Assembly (NCBI GenBank): GCA_001310375.1
Contig: BAXC01000042.1
Location: 1 to 36,248, forward strand
DNA length: 36,248 nucleotides
Direction: 5' to 3'
From: Bacillus sp. JCM 19041
GTDB taxonomy: Bacteria > Bacillota > Bacilli > Bacillales > Bacillaceae_D
A program made the position numbers and the translations under genes. This document shows positions 9,153 through 18,378 of the stretch, in pieces. Each line of letters starts with the position of its first letter. Position 1 is the first letter of the stretch. The notes under the pieces were generated by a model that saw nothing but the letters and a program-made list of their open reading frames with translations, did no database searches and was not told the DNA's origin.

Positions 9153-9154
9153 TT

Positions 9155-9178
9155 GTTTACGAAAACGTTTACGTAAAG
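9155..9178. promoter_or_regulatory. LacI-type operator in the lacI leader
   Basis: The site contains AACGTTTACGTAA (9164-9176) preceded by GTTTACGAA. It matches the site at 10224-10236 at 12 of 13 positions. Its place between the promoter and the lacI start implies autorepression. Confidence 0.6.
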
Positions 9179-9189
9179 GTGGGAAGCGG

Positions 9190-10196
9190 GTGAATAAACC
9201 TACGATTAAAGACGTTGCTAAAGAAGCAAACGTTTCCATAGCTACTGTTTCTCGTATTATTAATAACGGAGTAGGCTACTCTGCAAAAACAAAAGACCTT
9301 GTTATGCAAACGGTTCAAAAAATGGGTTATTCACCAAATGCGATTGCCCGAGGACTTATTAATAAGCAAAGCAATACGATAGGTGTACTTATGCCCGAAT
9401 TATCAGGACTCGTTAGCGCAGAGATTTTACACGGCATCGAAAAGGCTGCCCATAGCCAAGGACAGAGTGTCATTGTTTGCAACACAGCATCTGTTGGATC
9501 GCAGACACTCGATTACTTAAAACTGCTCCAAGAAAAGCAAGTGGATGGCATTCTATTTACTAGCCAATTCCTTACTCGCAATTATGCTGATTTTATTCAA
9601 AAAATGGGCGTACCAGTCATCACAATCTCGGCCTATTCAGAGGACGAAAACATTCCCTCCGTACGGGTGGATGATGAAACAGCCGCTTATGATGCTGTTC
9701 AATACTTACTACAACAGGGTCACAACGAAATTGGATGATCAGTGGTTCTCCTGGAGACAGGCTTGCTGGAGCCCCCCGTATCAACGGTTATAAAAAAGCA
9801 TTACAAGACGCAGGCATTCCCTTTGATGAGACGAAAGTCGTTTGGCGAAATGGCTTTTATTTTGAAGACGGACGAGAAGCATGTTCTCAACTACTCGATG
9901 AACATCCTACGATTACTGCTCTATTCGCCGCTAGTGACGAACTAGCCGTTGGTGCCATGACATCTGCATCTGATCGAGGCATTCATGTTCCAGACCAGCT
10001 TTCAATTATTGGCTATGATGGTACTAAATTAAGCGCTATGGTTCTTCCTCCGTTAACAACAGTATCGCAAAACTTTATTGAAATGGGCGAGACAGCAGCT
10101 ACTTTGCTACTTGAATCCATTCAAACCGGATCCGTTAGTAATGGGGCAACCATACAACATCAAATTATTGAACGAAAATCAGTGAGGAAACACTAG
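9190..10196 (+). CDS. LacI-family repressor of the sugar ABC operon, frameshifted near 9735
   Basis: A LacI/GalR regulator whose DNA-binding head is TIKDVAKEANVSIATVSRII and whose periplasmic-binding-protein core includes NTIGVLMPELSGLVSAEIL, VDGILFTSQ, ALFAASDELAVGAM and LSIIGYDGTKLSAM. The true start is GTG at 9190 behind AAAGGTGGG. One A is missing near 9735, where QQGHNEIG must join MISGSPGDRLAGAPR. The repaired protein has about 335 residues. It lies just upstream of the ABC binding-protein gene, and the same operator motif precedes both, so it most likely controls both itself and the importer. The inducer is unknown. Confidence 0.88.
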
Positions 10197-10210
10197 TTTC
10201 CTTGTTTTTT
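10185..10210 (+). terminator. Terminator overlapping the lacI stop codon
   Basis: AGGAAAC and GTTTCCT pair around ACTA, followed by TGTTTTTT. The stop codon TAG straddles the loop and the start of the 3' arm. Confidence 0.75.
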
Positions 10211-10215
10211 GGACC

Positions 10216-10237
10216 GTTACGTAAACGCTTACGTAAG
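10216..10237. promoter_or_regulatory. LacI-type operator upstream of the ABC operon
   Basis: ACGTAAACGCTTACGT is palindromic apart from its central bases and contains AACGCTTACGTAA, shared with the lacI leader site. It lies about 100 bp upstream of the binding-protein gene. Confidence 0.65.
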
Positions 10238-10333
10238 TTTCATTTCATCTACTCTTTAGGAATGATTGAAGCAACCTCTTATTTTATGAAATCGTTCTCT
10301 TATTTAAATACACTACCTAGGAAGGTGTTATTT

Positions 10334-11561
10334 ATGAAATTTAGCTTATCGCTCTCAATTGTTGCTGCTTTATTGTTTGTTGCTGGCTGTTCCAATAATC
10401 AAGCGGATGATGGAAGAGTGGAACTTGAATTGTTTTCAAATAAGGCAGAAAACATCGGCACTTACCAGAAACTAATTGAACGGTTTGAAGCAGAACATGA
10501 AGATATTTCAATCAATCTGTACGCTCCACCAGATGCGGAAACATTACTCCGCACACGGCTCGTCAAAGACGATATGCCAGATATGTTAGCAATTGGTGGA
10601 AGTGCCATTTATGCAGAACTATCTCAAGCGGGCATTCTTGTTGATTACAGTGGTGACCCAATGCTTGATGGTATCCAAGATGCTTATTTAACGATGATTG
10701 CCGAGCTGGAAGGTCCCGACCAAACAGGGATCCATGGCGTACCATTCGCCGCAAATGCCAATACAGTCATTTACAATAAACAAAAACTGGATGAACTTGG
10801 ACTTAGCGTTCCCAAAACGTGGGATGATTTTATCGTCGCACTTGAAACTGCGCAATCAGCCGGAGAAATTCCTATCTATTTTACGTTCCAAGACGCTTGG
10901 ACAACGATGCCTGTTTGGAATTCTGTTACAGGCGTCCTTCAACCAGAACAGTTCGCAACAAAAAAAAACAGAAGGCGAGCTGACTTTTGCCGAAACACAT
11001 CAGGAAGCAACAAATAAACTACTAACTTTACTCGACTACGGTCATGACCGTATGTACGGCATTGGCTATGACGATGGCAATCGTGCCTTCGCACAAGGAG
11101 ATGGACTTTTTTACTTTCAAGGGAACTGGGCAGTGCCGGAGATTCTAACAACAAATCCAGAGATGGACCTTGGTGTCTTTGCAATGCCCACTACAAATGA
11201 AATGGAGGAAAACAAGCTTGTATCAGGAGTAGACGTTTTATTTTCCACACTTAAAGATTCAGAGCATCCAGACGAAGCCGGAGCGTTTATTGAATTTATG
11301 TTAGAAGAAGAACAGTCCGAGCAATACATGGCGGAACAAGCGGCATTCTCGGTACTTGATGGTGTGTTATCTGATGACCCTTACATGGATGGAATTCGTG
11401 ATGATTTTGCCGAAGGCACGATTACGAGTTTCCCAGACCACTTCTACCCTCCTGGCATGGGTGTGGAAAACATGGTTCAAGAATTTATGTATCGAAAAAA
11501 CGAAGATGATTTCTTCAATCGGTTGGACCGGGAGTGGGATCAAATTCAACTGCGCTTTTAG
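10334..11561 (+). CDS. Sugar ABC transporter solute-binding lipoprotein, frameshifted in an A9 run at 10960-10968
   Basis: A family 1 extracellular sugar-binding protein. The signal ends in LLFVAGC with lipidated C19. Family features include VELELFSNKAENIGTYQKLI, LDELGLSVPKTWDDFIVALE, FYFQGNWAVPEILTTNPEMD and EHPDEAGAFIEFMLEEEQSE. The frame breaks in a run of nine A residues. Eight A residues would give QFATKKTEGELTFAETH and a protein of about 408 residues, so this is a one-base insertion, unlike every other frameshift in the window. It is followed by two permease genes and no ATPase gene. Confidence 0.9.
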
Positions 11562-11576
11562 AAAGGAGCGAGGATA

Positions 11577-12439
11577 ATGAAATCAAGACAACGCGCTTTT
11601 TTGCTTATGACGGTGCCAGCACTCGTTCTTTTCTTTTTCTTCCATACCTTTCCGCTACTCCAAGGCGTTTTTTATAGCTTTACGAATTGGCGCGGATACG
11701 GTGAATGGGATTTCGTTGGCTTCTCAAACTACCTGAATGTTTTCCAAGATATGCGTGCTTGGAGTGCTTATGGCTTTACATTCCAATTTGCGATTGTTTC
11801 AACGATTTTGGTTAATATTTTTGCATTGCTTATTGCTCTTGGCTTAAATGCCAAGATTAAGTTTCAGAAAACATTACGAGCCGTATATTTTCTACCTAAT
11901 ATTTTAAGCATTTTAATTGTCGGATATATTTTTCAATTTATTTTTACACTCTTTCTGCCACAGATCGCCGAACTATTTGGCATCAACGTGCTTGCAACAA
12001 ATATTCTTGGCAGTCCTGATTATGCATGGATCGGTGTTGTCATCATGCTGTATGGCAGGCAACAGCCTTTAATGTCATTTTATACTTAGCCGGACTTCAA
12101 ACCGTGTCTGAAGACGTATATGAAGCAGCAGCCATTGATGGAGCTCGCCCTTGGCGCAGGTTTTGGAGTATTACTTTTCCGATGATCGCCCCATTCTTTA
12201 CGATTAATATGGTACTTGCCTTAAAAAACTTCTTAATGGTTTTTGACCATATTATCGCTTTGACTGGTGGCGGACCAGGTTATGCGACTGAATCGATCTC
12301 TGTATTAATTTTCCGTGGAGGATTTGAAGGCAGTCAGTTTGGCTATCAATCTGCCAATGCCGTCATTTACTTCATTGTCATTGTCGCCATTTCCATCTTT
12401 CAACTTCGCGTTTTACAAAAAAGGGAGGTGCAGCAGTAA
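11577..12439 (+). CDS. Sugar ABC transporter permease 1 (MalF/UgpA type), frameshifted near 12047
   Basis: A membrane subunit with six predicted helices. It has the N-terminal FLLMTVPALVLFFFFHTFPL and the cytoplasmic EAA loop YEAAAIDGARPWRRFWSITF, which contacts the ATPase. One G is missing near 12047, where AWIGVVIM must join AVWQATAFNVILYLAGLQ. The repaired length is about 287 residues. The gene follows the binding protein by 15 bp (GAAAGGAG before the ATG), and its stop overlaps the start of permease 2 (TAATG). Confidence 0.9.
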
Positions 12440-13269
12440 TGGCTATGAAACAAAAGAAGAAAAGAAATTGGCTCATCACAAGTTTGCTTATTCTTGGTTC
12501 ACTCGTTATTCTTTTTCCACTATATTTAACAATCAATATTGCCTTAAAGACACCGCAAGAGATGGGTGAACCTTTGTTGTCGCTACCAAACGAATGGCGC
12601 TTTCAAAATTTCGCCGACGCGATGGAGCTAACCAATTTCTTTAGCGCGTTCACGAATAGCTTTATTGTTACCGCATCAGTCGTTGTCTTGACTGTGTTAA
12701 GCAATTCTCTTGTTTCTTATGCAATTGCCCGCAATATGCATAAAGGCTTTTACAAAGCGCTTTTCTATTATTTTGTTAGTGCCATGTTTGTACCGTTCCC
12801 AATTATTATGCTGCCGCTTGTGCGCCAGACAGCGATTTGGAACATGGACAATTTGCTTGGTCTAATCGTACTTTATATCGTGTTTCAACTGTCATTTAAT
12901 GTCTTCATTTATGTCGGCTATATTAAATCAATTCCAGTTGAGCTAGAAGAAGCCGCGGTGATGGATGGGGCAAGTTCTTGGGGGATCTTTTGGAAAGTCA
13001 TCTTTCCACTGCTCGGTCCTATGAATGCAACTGTGGCGATTTTAACGGCGCTGTATGCTTGGAATGATTTCCTGCTCCCGCTCGTTATATTAACAGACCC
13101 AGCTGATGCAACTCTGCCATTGACCCAGTACATCTTCCAATCAGAGTTTAGCACCAATTACAACTTGGCATTTGCTTCTTATTTACTGGCAATGCTCCCG
13201 ATGATCCTTGTATATTTAATTGCCCAGCGTTGGATTATCGGAAATGTGACACGAGGTGCGATCAAGTAA
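12439..13269 (+). CDS. Sugar ABC transporter permease 2 (MalG/UgpE type)
   Basis: An intact 276-residue membrane protein. Its EAA loop is LEEAAVMDGASSWGIFWKVI followed by FPLLGP, and the usual C-terminal ending IAQRWIIGNVTRGAIK is present. It pairs with permease 1. The operon ends here without an ATP-binding gene, so the importer probably uses a shared MsmX-type ATPase encoded elsewhere, as is known for many Bacillus sugar importers. Confidence 0.92.
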   Translation: MAMKQKKKRNWLITSLLILGSLVILFPLYLTINIALKTPQEMGEPLLSLPNEWRFQNFADAMELTNFFSAFTNSFIVTASVVVLTVLSNSLVSYAIARNMHKGFYKALFYYFVSAMFVPFPIIMLPLVRQTAIWNMDNLLGLIVLYIVFQLSFNVFIYVGYIKSIPVELEEAAVMDGASSWGIFWKVIFPLLGPMNATVAILTALYAWNDFLLPLVILTDPADATLPLTQYIFQSEFSTNYNLAFASYLLAMLPMILVYLIAQRWIIGNVTRGAIK

Positions 13270-13275
13270 GTGAAA

Positions 13276-13304
13276 AAAGCCGTCCATTCAATTGGGCGGC
13301 TTTC
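13276..13304 (+). terminator. Probable terminator of the first ABC operon
   Basis: AAAGCCGTCC and GGGCGGCTTT pair around ATTCAATT with one G-T pair. The T-tract is short, so this is a moderate candidate. The remaining gap to 13440 shows no gene. Confidence 0.6.
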
Positions 13305-13439
13305 TGTATGAACCGATTGATAAAAGCGCTCTACTATCCTTCATTATGTAGAGCTGCTGTTCATTTCACAGTAATCCGGATTTTTCTAAAGTCTAGAAAG
13401 CAGCTTTGTTGTTGTAGTAAAAGGTACTCCTTTTTAAAC

Positions 13440-14398
13440 TCATGCACTTCCTCGTTCAATTAATTTGACCTCAATCTCTTCCTGAGAGATTTCTTCCGCA
13501 AGCGCCTGCCTGAATGTCTTGCGTCCAATTTCATTTAGTTTCATATCAAGTGTCGTTAAATCAAAGATGCGTGCAATTGGTTGATTATCAAAGCCAATAA
13601 CAGCAAGTTCAGTTCCAATGTTTATCCCTTGTTCTCGTGCTACCGTAATGGCGCCACTCGCCACTTGATCACTTGTAAGCATAAGAGCAGTTGGACGCTC
13701 GTCCAGCTTTAACCACTGTCTAATCAGCTCCGCTCCGTCTTCAAAATGAAAGCAACGGCTAAATACATATTCATGCCGGTACGGTTCATTGATTTCATTT
13801 AAAAATCTCGGTAAGCGGCTTCTCGCTGCAAGCTGTTTGTACCATCAAGACGACCAATCGAATACCCAATTTTATCATGTCCTTTTGCATGCAAATACGT
13901 AAGTGCTTGTTTGAAAACAGCATAATGGTCTACGTAAGTTCCGCTCACCTTCTTATTTAATGTTTGTTCATACAGCACGATATTGCCGTAATGGGTATAA
14001 GGTTCAATCACCTCTACCTGACACGTTCTCGAACAAATGATAAGCGCATCTACTTGTCTATGCTTAAGCATCTCCAGCGCTTCCAATTCTCGATTTTCTT
14101 CATACTTGGTTTGGATAAAAACGAGTTTGTAATGACTCTTAAATGCTTCCTCTGCCATCCCTTCAAGGAGAGCAGCGAAATAAGGCCGGTTTGTAAATGG
14201 TACAACCACACCAACCATAAACGTTTTTCCTGTGCTTAAATGAACAGCGTTGATGTTGCGGTCGTAGCGATGTTTTTTCATTACTTGTTCCACTGCATTA
14301 CGCTTTTCATCACTCACATATGGGTGCCCGTTTAATACTCTGGAGACGGTTGATACAGAGACATTCGCCTCCTTTGCAATTTGCCGGATATTCGCCAT
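13440..14398 (-). CDS. LacI-family repressor, frameshifted in the A-run at 13801-13805
   Basis: A LacI/GalR regulator of about 319 residues after repair. The head is NIRQIAKEANVSVSTVSRVL and the core has MVGVVVPFTNRPYFAALLEG, VDALIICSRT, ALMLTSDQVASGAI and ELAVIGFDNQPIAR. A T is missing from a run (A-run on the plus strand) after EAAYRDF. With it restored, the chain continues LNEINEPYRHEYVFSRCF into the C-terminal part. It is divergent from a 59-residue membrane peptide, with a symmetric operator between them. It could also act on the ABC operon just downstream, but no copy of its putative operator was seen there. Confidence 0.87.
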
Positions 14399-14427
14399 CT
14401 ACACATTCGCCTCTTTTCTTCTTGCTC

Positions 14428-14441
14428 TGAAACGCGTTTCA
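14428..14441. promoter_or_regulatory. LacI-type operator between lacI 2 and the small peptide gene
   Basis: TGAAACGCGTTTCA is a perfect 14-bp palindrome of the LacI/CcpA class, midway between the divergent starts at 14398 and 14484. A weak promoter (TTGCTC at 14422, TATGCT at 14447) brackets it. Confidence 0.65.
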
Positions 14442-14483
14442 TCTTGTATGCTCTTTCTATCAACTTAATAGGAGGAATTAAAA

Positions 14484-14663
14484 ATGGTTCTTCTAGCTGG
14501 AATCAGCTCACTTCTTTTTATGTGCAGTTCCATTCTTGCACTAACTTGCATCGCAAGCAAGGCTCATCAAAAAAATGGATCCAAAGAAAAAAAGCAAGAT
14601 CCCTTTCAGTATTTATTTGATGTCTATGATCAAACATCACCTAAAAAGAAAGCAAACACCTAA
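14484..14663 (+). CDS. 59-residue membrane-anchored peptide, unknown function
   Basis: A small gene with a strong AGGAGG site at 14470-14475 and an ATG at 14484. The first 26 residues (MVLLAGISSLLFMCSSILAL and on) form one hydrophobic helix with two cysteines. The rest is a charged, lysine-rich tail (KAHQKNGSKEKKQDPFQYLF) with a short aromatic patch and KKK near the end. The predicted topology is one helix with a cytoplasmic tail. I recognise no family. Its divergence from a LacI repressor, with a perfect operator in its promoter, suggests sugar-responsive expression. Confidence 0.7.
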   Translation: MVLLAGISSLLFMCSSILALTCIASKAHQKNGSKEKKQDPFQYLFDVYDQTSPKKKANT

Positions 14664-14805
14664 ACCTCTCTTGCGCCTGTAAGCGCTCCAATAATCTTCA
14701 TTTTTTATTTTTTACAAAGGACTAGACATCGAGCCGGTATTGCTGTATCTTTGGTATTCGTTTGCGCGAAACCGATGCGCATGAACACAAGGAGGGATGC
14801 TGAAG

Positions 14806-15981
14806 ATGGCTCGCTTAATGAATAATCGCAAACTGATTTTAACCATTTTTATGATGGGGACTTTTGCTGTTGGAATGACGGAATATGTGGTGACAGGCCT
14901 TTTAACAGAATTCGCAAGGGATTTAAATGTCAGTGTTTCGACAACGGGGCTTTTGCTTAGCGTCTATGCGATAAGTGTAGCGGTCTTTGGCCCCATCCTA
15001 CGGATTATCACCATTAAATATTCACCAAAACCGCTTTTAATTGGTCTTGTCGCGCTCTTTATCGTCAGCAATATTGTTGCGGCGACTGCGCCCAATTTCG
15101 AGGTCCTGTTGTTGTCTCGCCTCATGTCAGCAGCCATGCATGCGCCGTTCTTTGGCTTATGTATGTCAATGGCAATCAACTTATCTGCACCAGAAAAGCG
15201 CACAAGCGCGATTGCAACCGTCCAAGGTGGATTAACGATCGCCGTTATGATTGGTGTTCCATTTGGCTCATATCTTGGTGGAATGCTTGATTGGCGCATG
15301 GTATTTTGGTTCCTCGTTTTACTTGGAATCATCGTCTTACTTGGTCTGATTGCTTTTGTTCCAAATGATAAGCATACAGAGATTCCTCAATTGAAAAAGG
15401 AATTACATGCATTGCGCAACAAAAATGTGCTGTGGGTGTTAGCCATTATCGTCTTTGGCTTCTCTGGCGTCTTTACCGCCTACACGTTTAAAGAACCGAT
15501 GTTACGAGAGTTTGCCGGGTTTGGTGTTACTGGTGTCACATTTGGGCTTTTTGCCTTTGGTCTCGGTGCTGTCATTGGCAACTTCGCTTCTGGTCGTGTG
15601 CTTCCAAGTAAACTAACCAAAACCTTGATGCTTACCTTAATTGCGCTCGCCGCAGTGCTTGCTTCATTAACCTTTTTGCTACAAGTGCCAGGTGTTGCCT
15701 TTCTCATTTGTTTCTTGTTCGGCGCTGGTACATTTGGAACAACACCGCTTTTAAATGCAAAGGTCATTTTGGCCGCAAAGGAAGCACCGATGCTTTCTGG
15801 TACAATCGCTGCGTCGATCTTTAATGTTGCAAACGCGATTGGCGCGACACTTGGAACCGTCTTTCTAAACGCTGGCTTTAGCTACACGATGATTACTTTT
15901 GCAGCAGCAGGCATTATTATATTTGGTCTACTGCTCACCGTTATTACAAGTCGGGTTGAAGATAAAACATTGTTTGAATAA
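14806..15981 (+). CDS. MFS exporter, AraJ/PbuE-like DHA1 family
   Basis: An intact 12-helix transporter. Its signature near the N-terminus is MGTFAVGMTEYVVTGLLTEF, with the R-rich conserved pieces YLGGMLDWRMVFW and SRLMSAAMHAPFFGLCM typical of AraJ/YdhL/PbuE exporters of drugs, sugars or purines. I choose ATG 14806 because AAGGAGGG at 14789-14796 sits 9 bp before it; the upstream ATG at 14797 touches the ribosome site. The length is 391 residues. The gap before it (14664-14805) shows no gene. Confidence 0.88.
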   Translation: MARLMNNRKLILTIFMMGTFAVGMTEYVVTGLLTEFARDLNVSVSTTGLLLSVYAISVAVFGPILRIITIKYSPKPLLIGLVALFIVSNIVAATAPNFEVLLLSRLMSAAMHAPFFGLCMSMAINLSAPEKRTSAIATVQGGLTIAVMIGVPFGSYLGGMLDWRMVFWFLVLLGIIVLLGLIAFVPNDKHTEIPQLKKELHALRNKNVLWVLAIIVFGFSGVFTAYTFKEPMLREFAGFGVTGVTFGLFAFGLGAVIGNFASGRVLPSKLTKTLMLTLIALAAVLASLTFLLQVPGVAFLICFLFGAGTFGTTPLLNAKVILAAKEAPMLSGTIAASIFNVANAIGATLGTVFLNAGFSYTMITFAAAGIIIFGLLLTVITSRVEDKTLFE

Positions 15982-15982
15982 G

Positions 15983-16018
15983 AAAAAAGAGTGTTGCATT
16001 AAGTGCAACACTCTTTTT
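15983..16018. terminator. Bidirectional terminator
   Basis: GAGTGTTGCA and TGCAACACTC pair perfectly around TTAAG with A6 before and T5 after. It ends the MFS gene and may also serve the convergent AraC gene. Confidence 0.9.
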
Positions 16019-16073
16019 CTATCGTTACATTAATTAAGGACTTATCTTGCCCCACATAATGACTCCATTTTAA

Positions 16074-16898
16074 CTACTTCTTTTTCACAACAGGAACCCA
16101 AATTTCTGTTTTTTCATCATTTCCTTTAACAAATTCAGGTGCTTCTGCTAATTCATAACCAGAGATAGGGAACCACTCGGTATACACTCGCTCCCATGTG
16201 GTTAATAATGCGTCTGGCATTTCTCCTATCGCTTGAAATACTGCCCACGTTTGGGAAGAGATCGCAAGTTGTTCAAGTTCTTTGGGACATGGCTTGCTAG
16301 TAGCTGTAGCAATATAGTAATCAACGTCTCCATTCTCTTTTGTCAATGAAACATGTAATATGCCCGAAAACGAGGTATTATCGTAAGGCTTAACAACATC
16401 TTCGATTTCCTCGAGATTTTTCCACATTTCCGGGTTGAATTCAGATCCATTTGAAGACACTGTTTCTTTTTTTCCCACAACAGTAAAAGCTTCTTTCTCC
16501 ACAAATCTGTAGTTCATTTCTACATCTCCCTTAATCGCAATTTGAAAGGTCATCATGGGATAAGCTTTTAATGGAACGTCAGAGTTTTTGACTGAACTAG
16601 GAGTTACATCATGCAGCATTTGAAATGCTCTTGAAAAGGAATCAGGTGATTTATAGCCATACTTAATAGCCACATCAATGACTCTCACATTCCTTTCTTT
16701 TAAATCAAAAGCAGCTAAGGTCAAACGCCTTCTACGAACATATTCCGTTAATGAGATACCTGCTATGAACGAAAACATACGTCTAAAATGATGCTCTGAA
16801 AAGTATGCAATCCTTGCAACTTCTGCATAATCAATCTCTTCATCCAAATTGTGTTCGATATAGCTTACTGCTGCGTTCATATTCTTAAGCAAATCCAT
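16074..16898 (-). CDS. AraC-family regulator with GyrI-like effector domain
   Basis: An intact 274-residue protein. Residues 8-105 are the double helix-turn-helix AraC domain (VARIAYFSEHHFRRMFSFIA, LTEYVRRRRLTLAAFDL, VAIKYGYKSPDSFSRAFQ). The remainder, from about 125, is a GyrI-like/Rob-type effector-binding domain (YRFVEKEAFTVVGKKETVSS, then WAVFQAIGEMPDALLTTWER and EWFPISGYELAEAPEF). Such proteins sense hydrophobic or cationic compounds and often control multidrug genes. The neighbouring exporters are possible targets, but nothing links them directly. The start has GGGAGG upstream. Confidence 0.9.
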   Translation of the reverse strand: MDLLKNMNAAVSYIEHNLDEEIDYAEVARIAYFSEHHFRRMFSFIAGISLTEYVRRRRLTLAAFDLKERNVRVIDVAIKYGYKSPDSFSRAFQMLHDVTPSSVKNSDVPLKAYPMMTFQIAIKGDVEMNYRFVEKEAFTVVGKKETVSSNGSEFNPEMWKNLEEIEDVVKPYDNTSFSGILHVSLTKENGDVDYYIATATSKPCPKELEQLAISSQTWAVFQAIGEMPDALLTTWERVYTEWFPISGYELAEAPEFVKGNDEKTEIWVPVVKKK

Positions 16899-16953
16899 TT
16901 AAATAACCTCCCTTCGCTTTTAAGAATAACAAAATGACCATTCCATGATCCGA

Positions 16954-17066
16954 TTAACTCTGTTCAGATTTGTAGGCTTGTATATAAAGGCAATACAACA
17001 CTATTAAAATGAAAGGAACCACAAGTAGCGTTCTGTTCTTTTTATTTCAACCTGCTCACTTACAAT
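16954..17066 (-). CDS. Possible small membrane protein, frameshifted, uncertain
   Basis: On the minus strand a frame reads VSEQVEIKRTERYLWFL. After one assumed missing base it continues FILIVLYCLYIQAYKSEQS to a stop at 16954. The join produces a single hydrophobic helix flanked by charged residues, like many small Bacillus membrane proteins. There is no convincing start codon or ribosome site, and the frameshift is assumed, so this could be chance. It lies downstream of the HIT gene on the same strand. Confidence 0.25.
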
Positions 17067-17086
17067 GACGCACTATAACGATACAA

Positions 17087-17494
17087 TTAACCGTTCCGCA
17101 ATCGGGAAGCAACTTGTTTAAGCTCCTCTTTACTTGCAGTTAAGTCGACCTTATCGATATATGCTTTGGACGTTAGATCATGATAGTCTTCCAACGGTAT
17201 AAGGTGGATATGCAAATGGTTTTGATCAAATCCAACAACCGCCATGCCCACTTTTTTCGGTTGAAAGGTGCGATTAAGCCACTCGCTCATTAGGCGTGCT
17301 GCCTGCATCAATTGAATATAGCTTTCTCCATCAAGTTCATGAATCGATTCAGCATGTTGTTTAGGCACAACGAGTGTATGTCCGGGACGAATGGGACGAA
17401 TATCTAAAAAAGCAACGCACCACTCGTCTTCATATACAAGATGGCTCTCCATTTCTTTAGCAGCAATCGCACAAAATAGACAGCTCAAAGCCAA
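17087..17494 (-). CDS. HIT-family nucleotide hydrolase/transferase
   Basis: A 135-residue histidine-triad protein. The triad motif is H93-L-H95-I-H97 followed by LIPL, and an N-terminal CLFC pair (C5, C8) suggests a zinc site as in many bacterial HIT proteins. FLDIRPIRPGHTLVVPKQH is also typical. These enzymes cleave nucleoside phosphoramidates or dinucleotides. The start is a TTG at 17494 with GGAGG at the right distance. It follows the VOC gene by 17 bp and is probably co-transcribed with it. Confidence 0.9.
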   Translation of the reverse strand: MALSCLFCAIAAKEMESHLVYEDEWCVAFLDIRPIRPGHTLVVPKQHAESIHELDGESYIQLMQAARLMSEWLNRTFQPKKVGMAVVGFDQNHLHIHLIPLEDYHDLTSKAYIDKVDLTASKEELKQVASRLRNG

Positions 17495-17511
17495 ATTGAA
17501 AACCTCCTTTA

Positions 17512-17908
17512 TTACTTAAAAGACGGACTTAAAATGCTCCAGACATCAAATAAATTCCCGTCCAAATCTTCAAATATAAAGTTCCTGCCTTCATGCCCCC
17601 GTCTTCGATCTCGCCCACTTTCACACCGCTTTCGGATAACGATTGATGGAACCATGCAACTGCTTGAGTCCATCCACTTCAAACGTGACCGAAAACTGTT
17701 TTTCTCCTTTTGCCGTGTAGAAATACGATCGTTCACTCTCTTTTGCTTTCATAAGAAAGACACTATGGTTTGCCAAATCGATAATGGCTTTGTCTTGATC
17801 TTTATAGTTGCATGTTGCACTTAATTTTTCTTCATACCACTGTGCTGCACGATCAACATTACGTACAGGTAAATACGTTGTACCAACTCTAATTAATTTT
17901 TGTTCCAT
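17512..17908 (-). CDS. VOC/glyoxalase-fold protein, two frameshifts near 17637 and 17600
   Basis: A small metal-binding-fold protein of the glyoxalase/bleomycin-resistance superfamily. The N-terminal half is TTYLPVRNVDRAAQWYEEKL, then IDLANHSVFLMKAKESE and KQFSVTFEVDGLKQLHG. Two single-base deletions (near 17637 and in the C-run near 17600) split the rest. Repaired, it reads LSESGVKVGEIEDRGHEGRN followed by FIFEDLDGNLFDVW, with the usual metal-ligand glutamate/aspartate ending. The repaired length is about 132 residues. It is too generic to name a substrate. Confidence 0.8.
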
Positions 17909-18099
17909 TAGAATTCTCCTTCTATTCGCTTTTAAGTGATGCCATTCACATTAAGTAGTAAAAAAATTCGACAAAAACTACAAAAACCCTGCACCTTCAT
18001 TCTTCAACAATCCGAATTCGCTCTCCAAGAGAAACGATGTTAACGAGCAATAAAAGGTGATACGATAGAAAGCAAGAGTCATCCAGGAGGTCCTACACC

Positions 18100-18354
18100 A
18101 TGCTTTTTTTCTCAAAAAAAACAGAAGCAATTATCCGTTACGCCTTTTTAGCCATTTTTTTCGTTTTCTTAATCGGTTCCATTGCCTTGTCGAAGGAGAA
18201 CGTAACTGATCAAATCATTTTATATGGTATTGCTGGTATATCTGCGATCGGTATTATCACAGGAATCAACCGTATTCAAGTTGAACGCAAAAGCGCCATA
18301 TTTGAAATTGGGTTTTGTACCCTTGCACTTATCCTTATATTCTTTGTTTTTTAA
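18100..18354 (+). CDS. Small three-helix membrane protein, unknown function
   Basis: An 84-residue protein with an AGGAGG ribosome site 9 bp before the ATG. Three hydrophobic helices are evident, at about residues 14-30 (YAFLAIFFVFLIGSIAL), 39-57 (IILYGIAGISAIGIITGIN) and 68-84 (EIGFCTLALILIFFVF). I recognise no family. It is followed 24 bp later by the ASCH gene on the same strand and is likely co-transcribed. Confidence 0.7.
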   Translation: MLFFSKKTEAIIRYAFLAIFFVFLIGSIALSKENVTDQIILYGIAGISAIGIITGINRIQVERKSAIFEIGFCTLALILIFFVF

Positions 18355-18378
18355 CAAGTTGATTGGAGGAACAGACAT

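Noticed and set aside
14422..14452. A strong promoter for the 59-residue peptide
   Set aside because: TTGCTC and TATGCT are separated by 19 bp and match poorly, so I mention them only with the operator.
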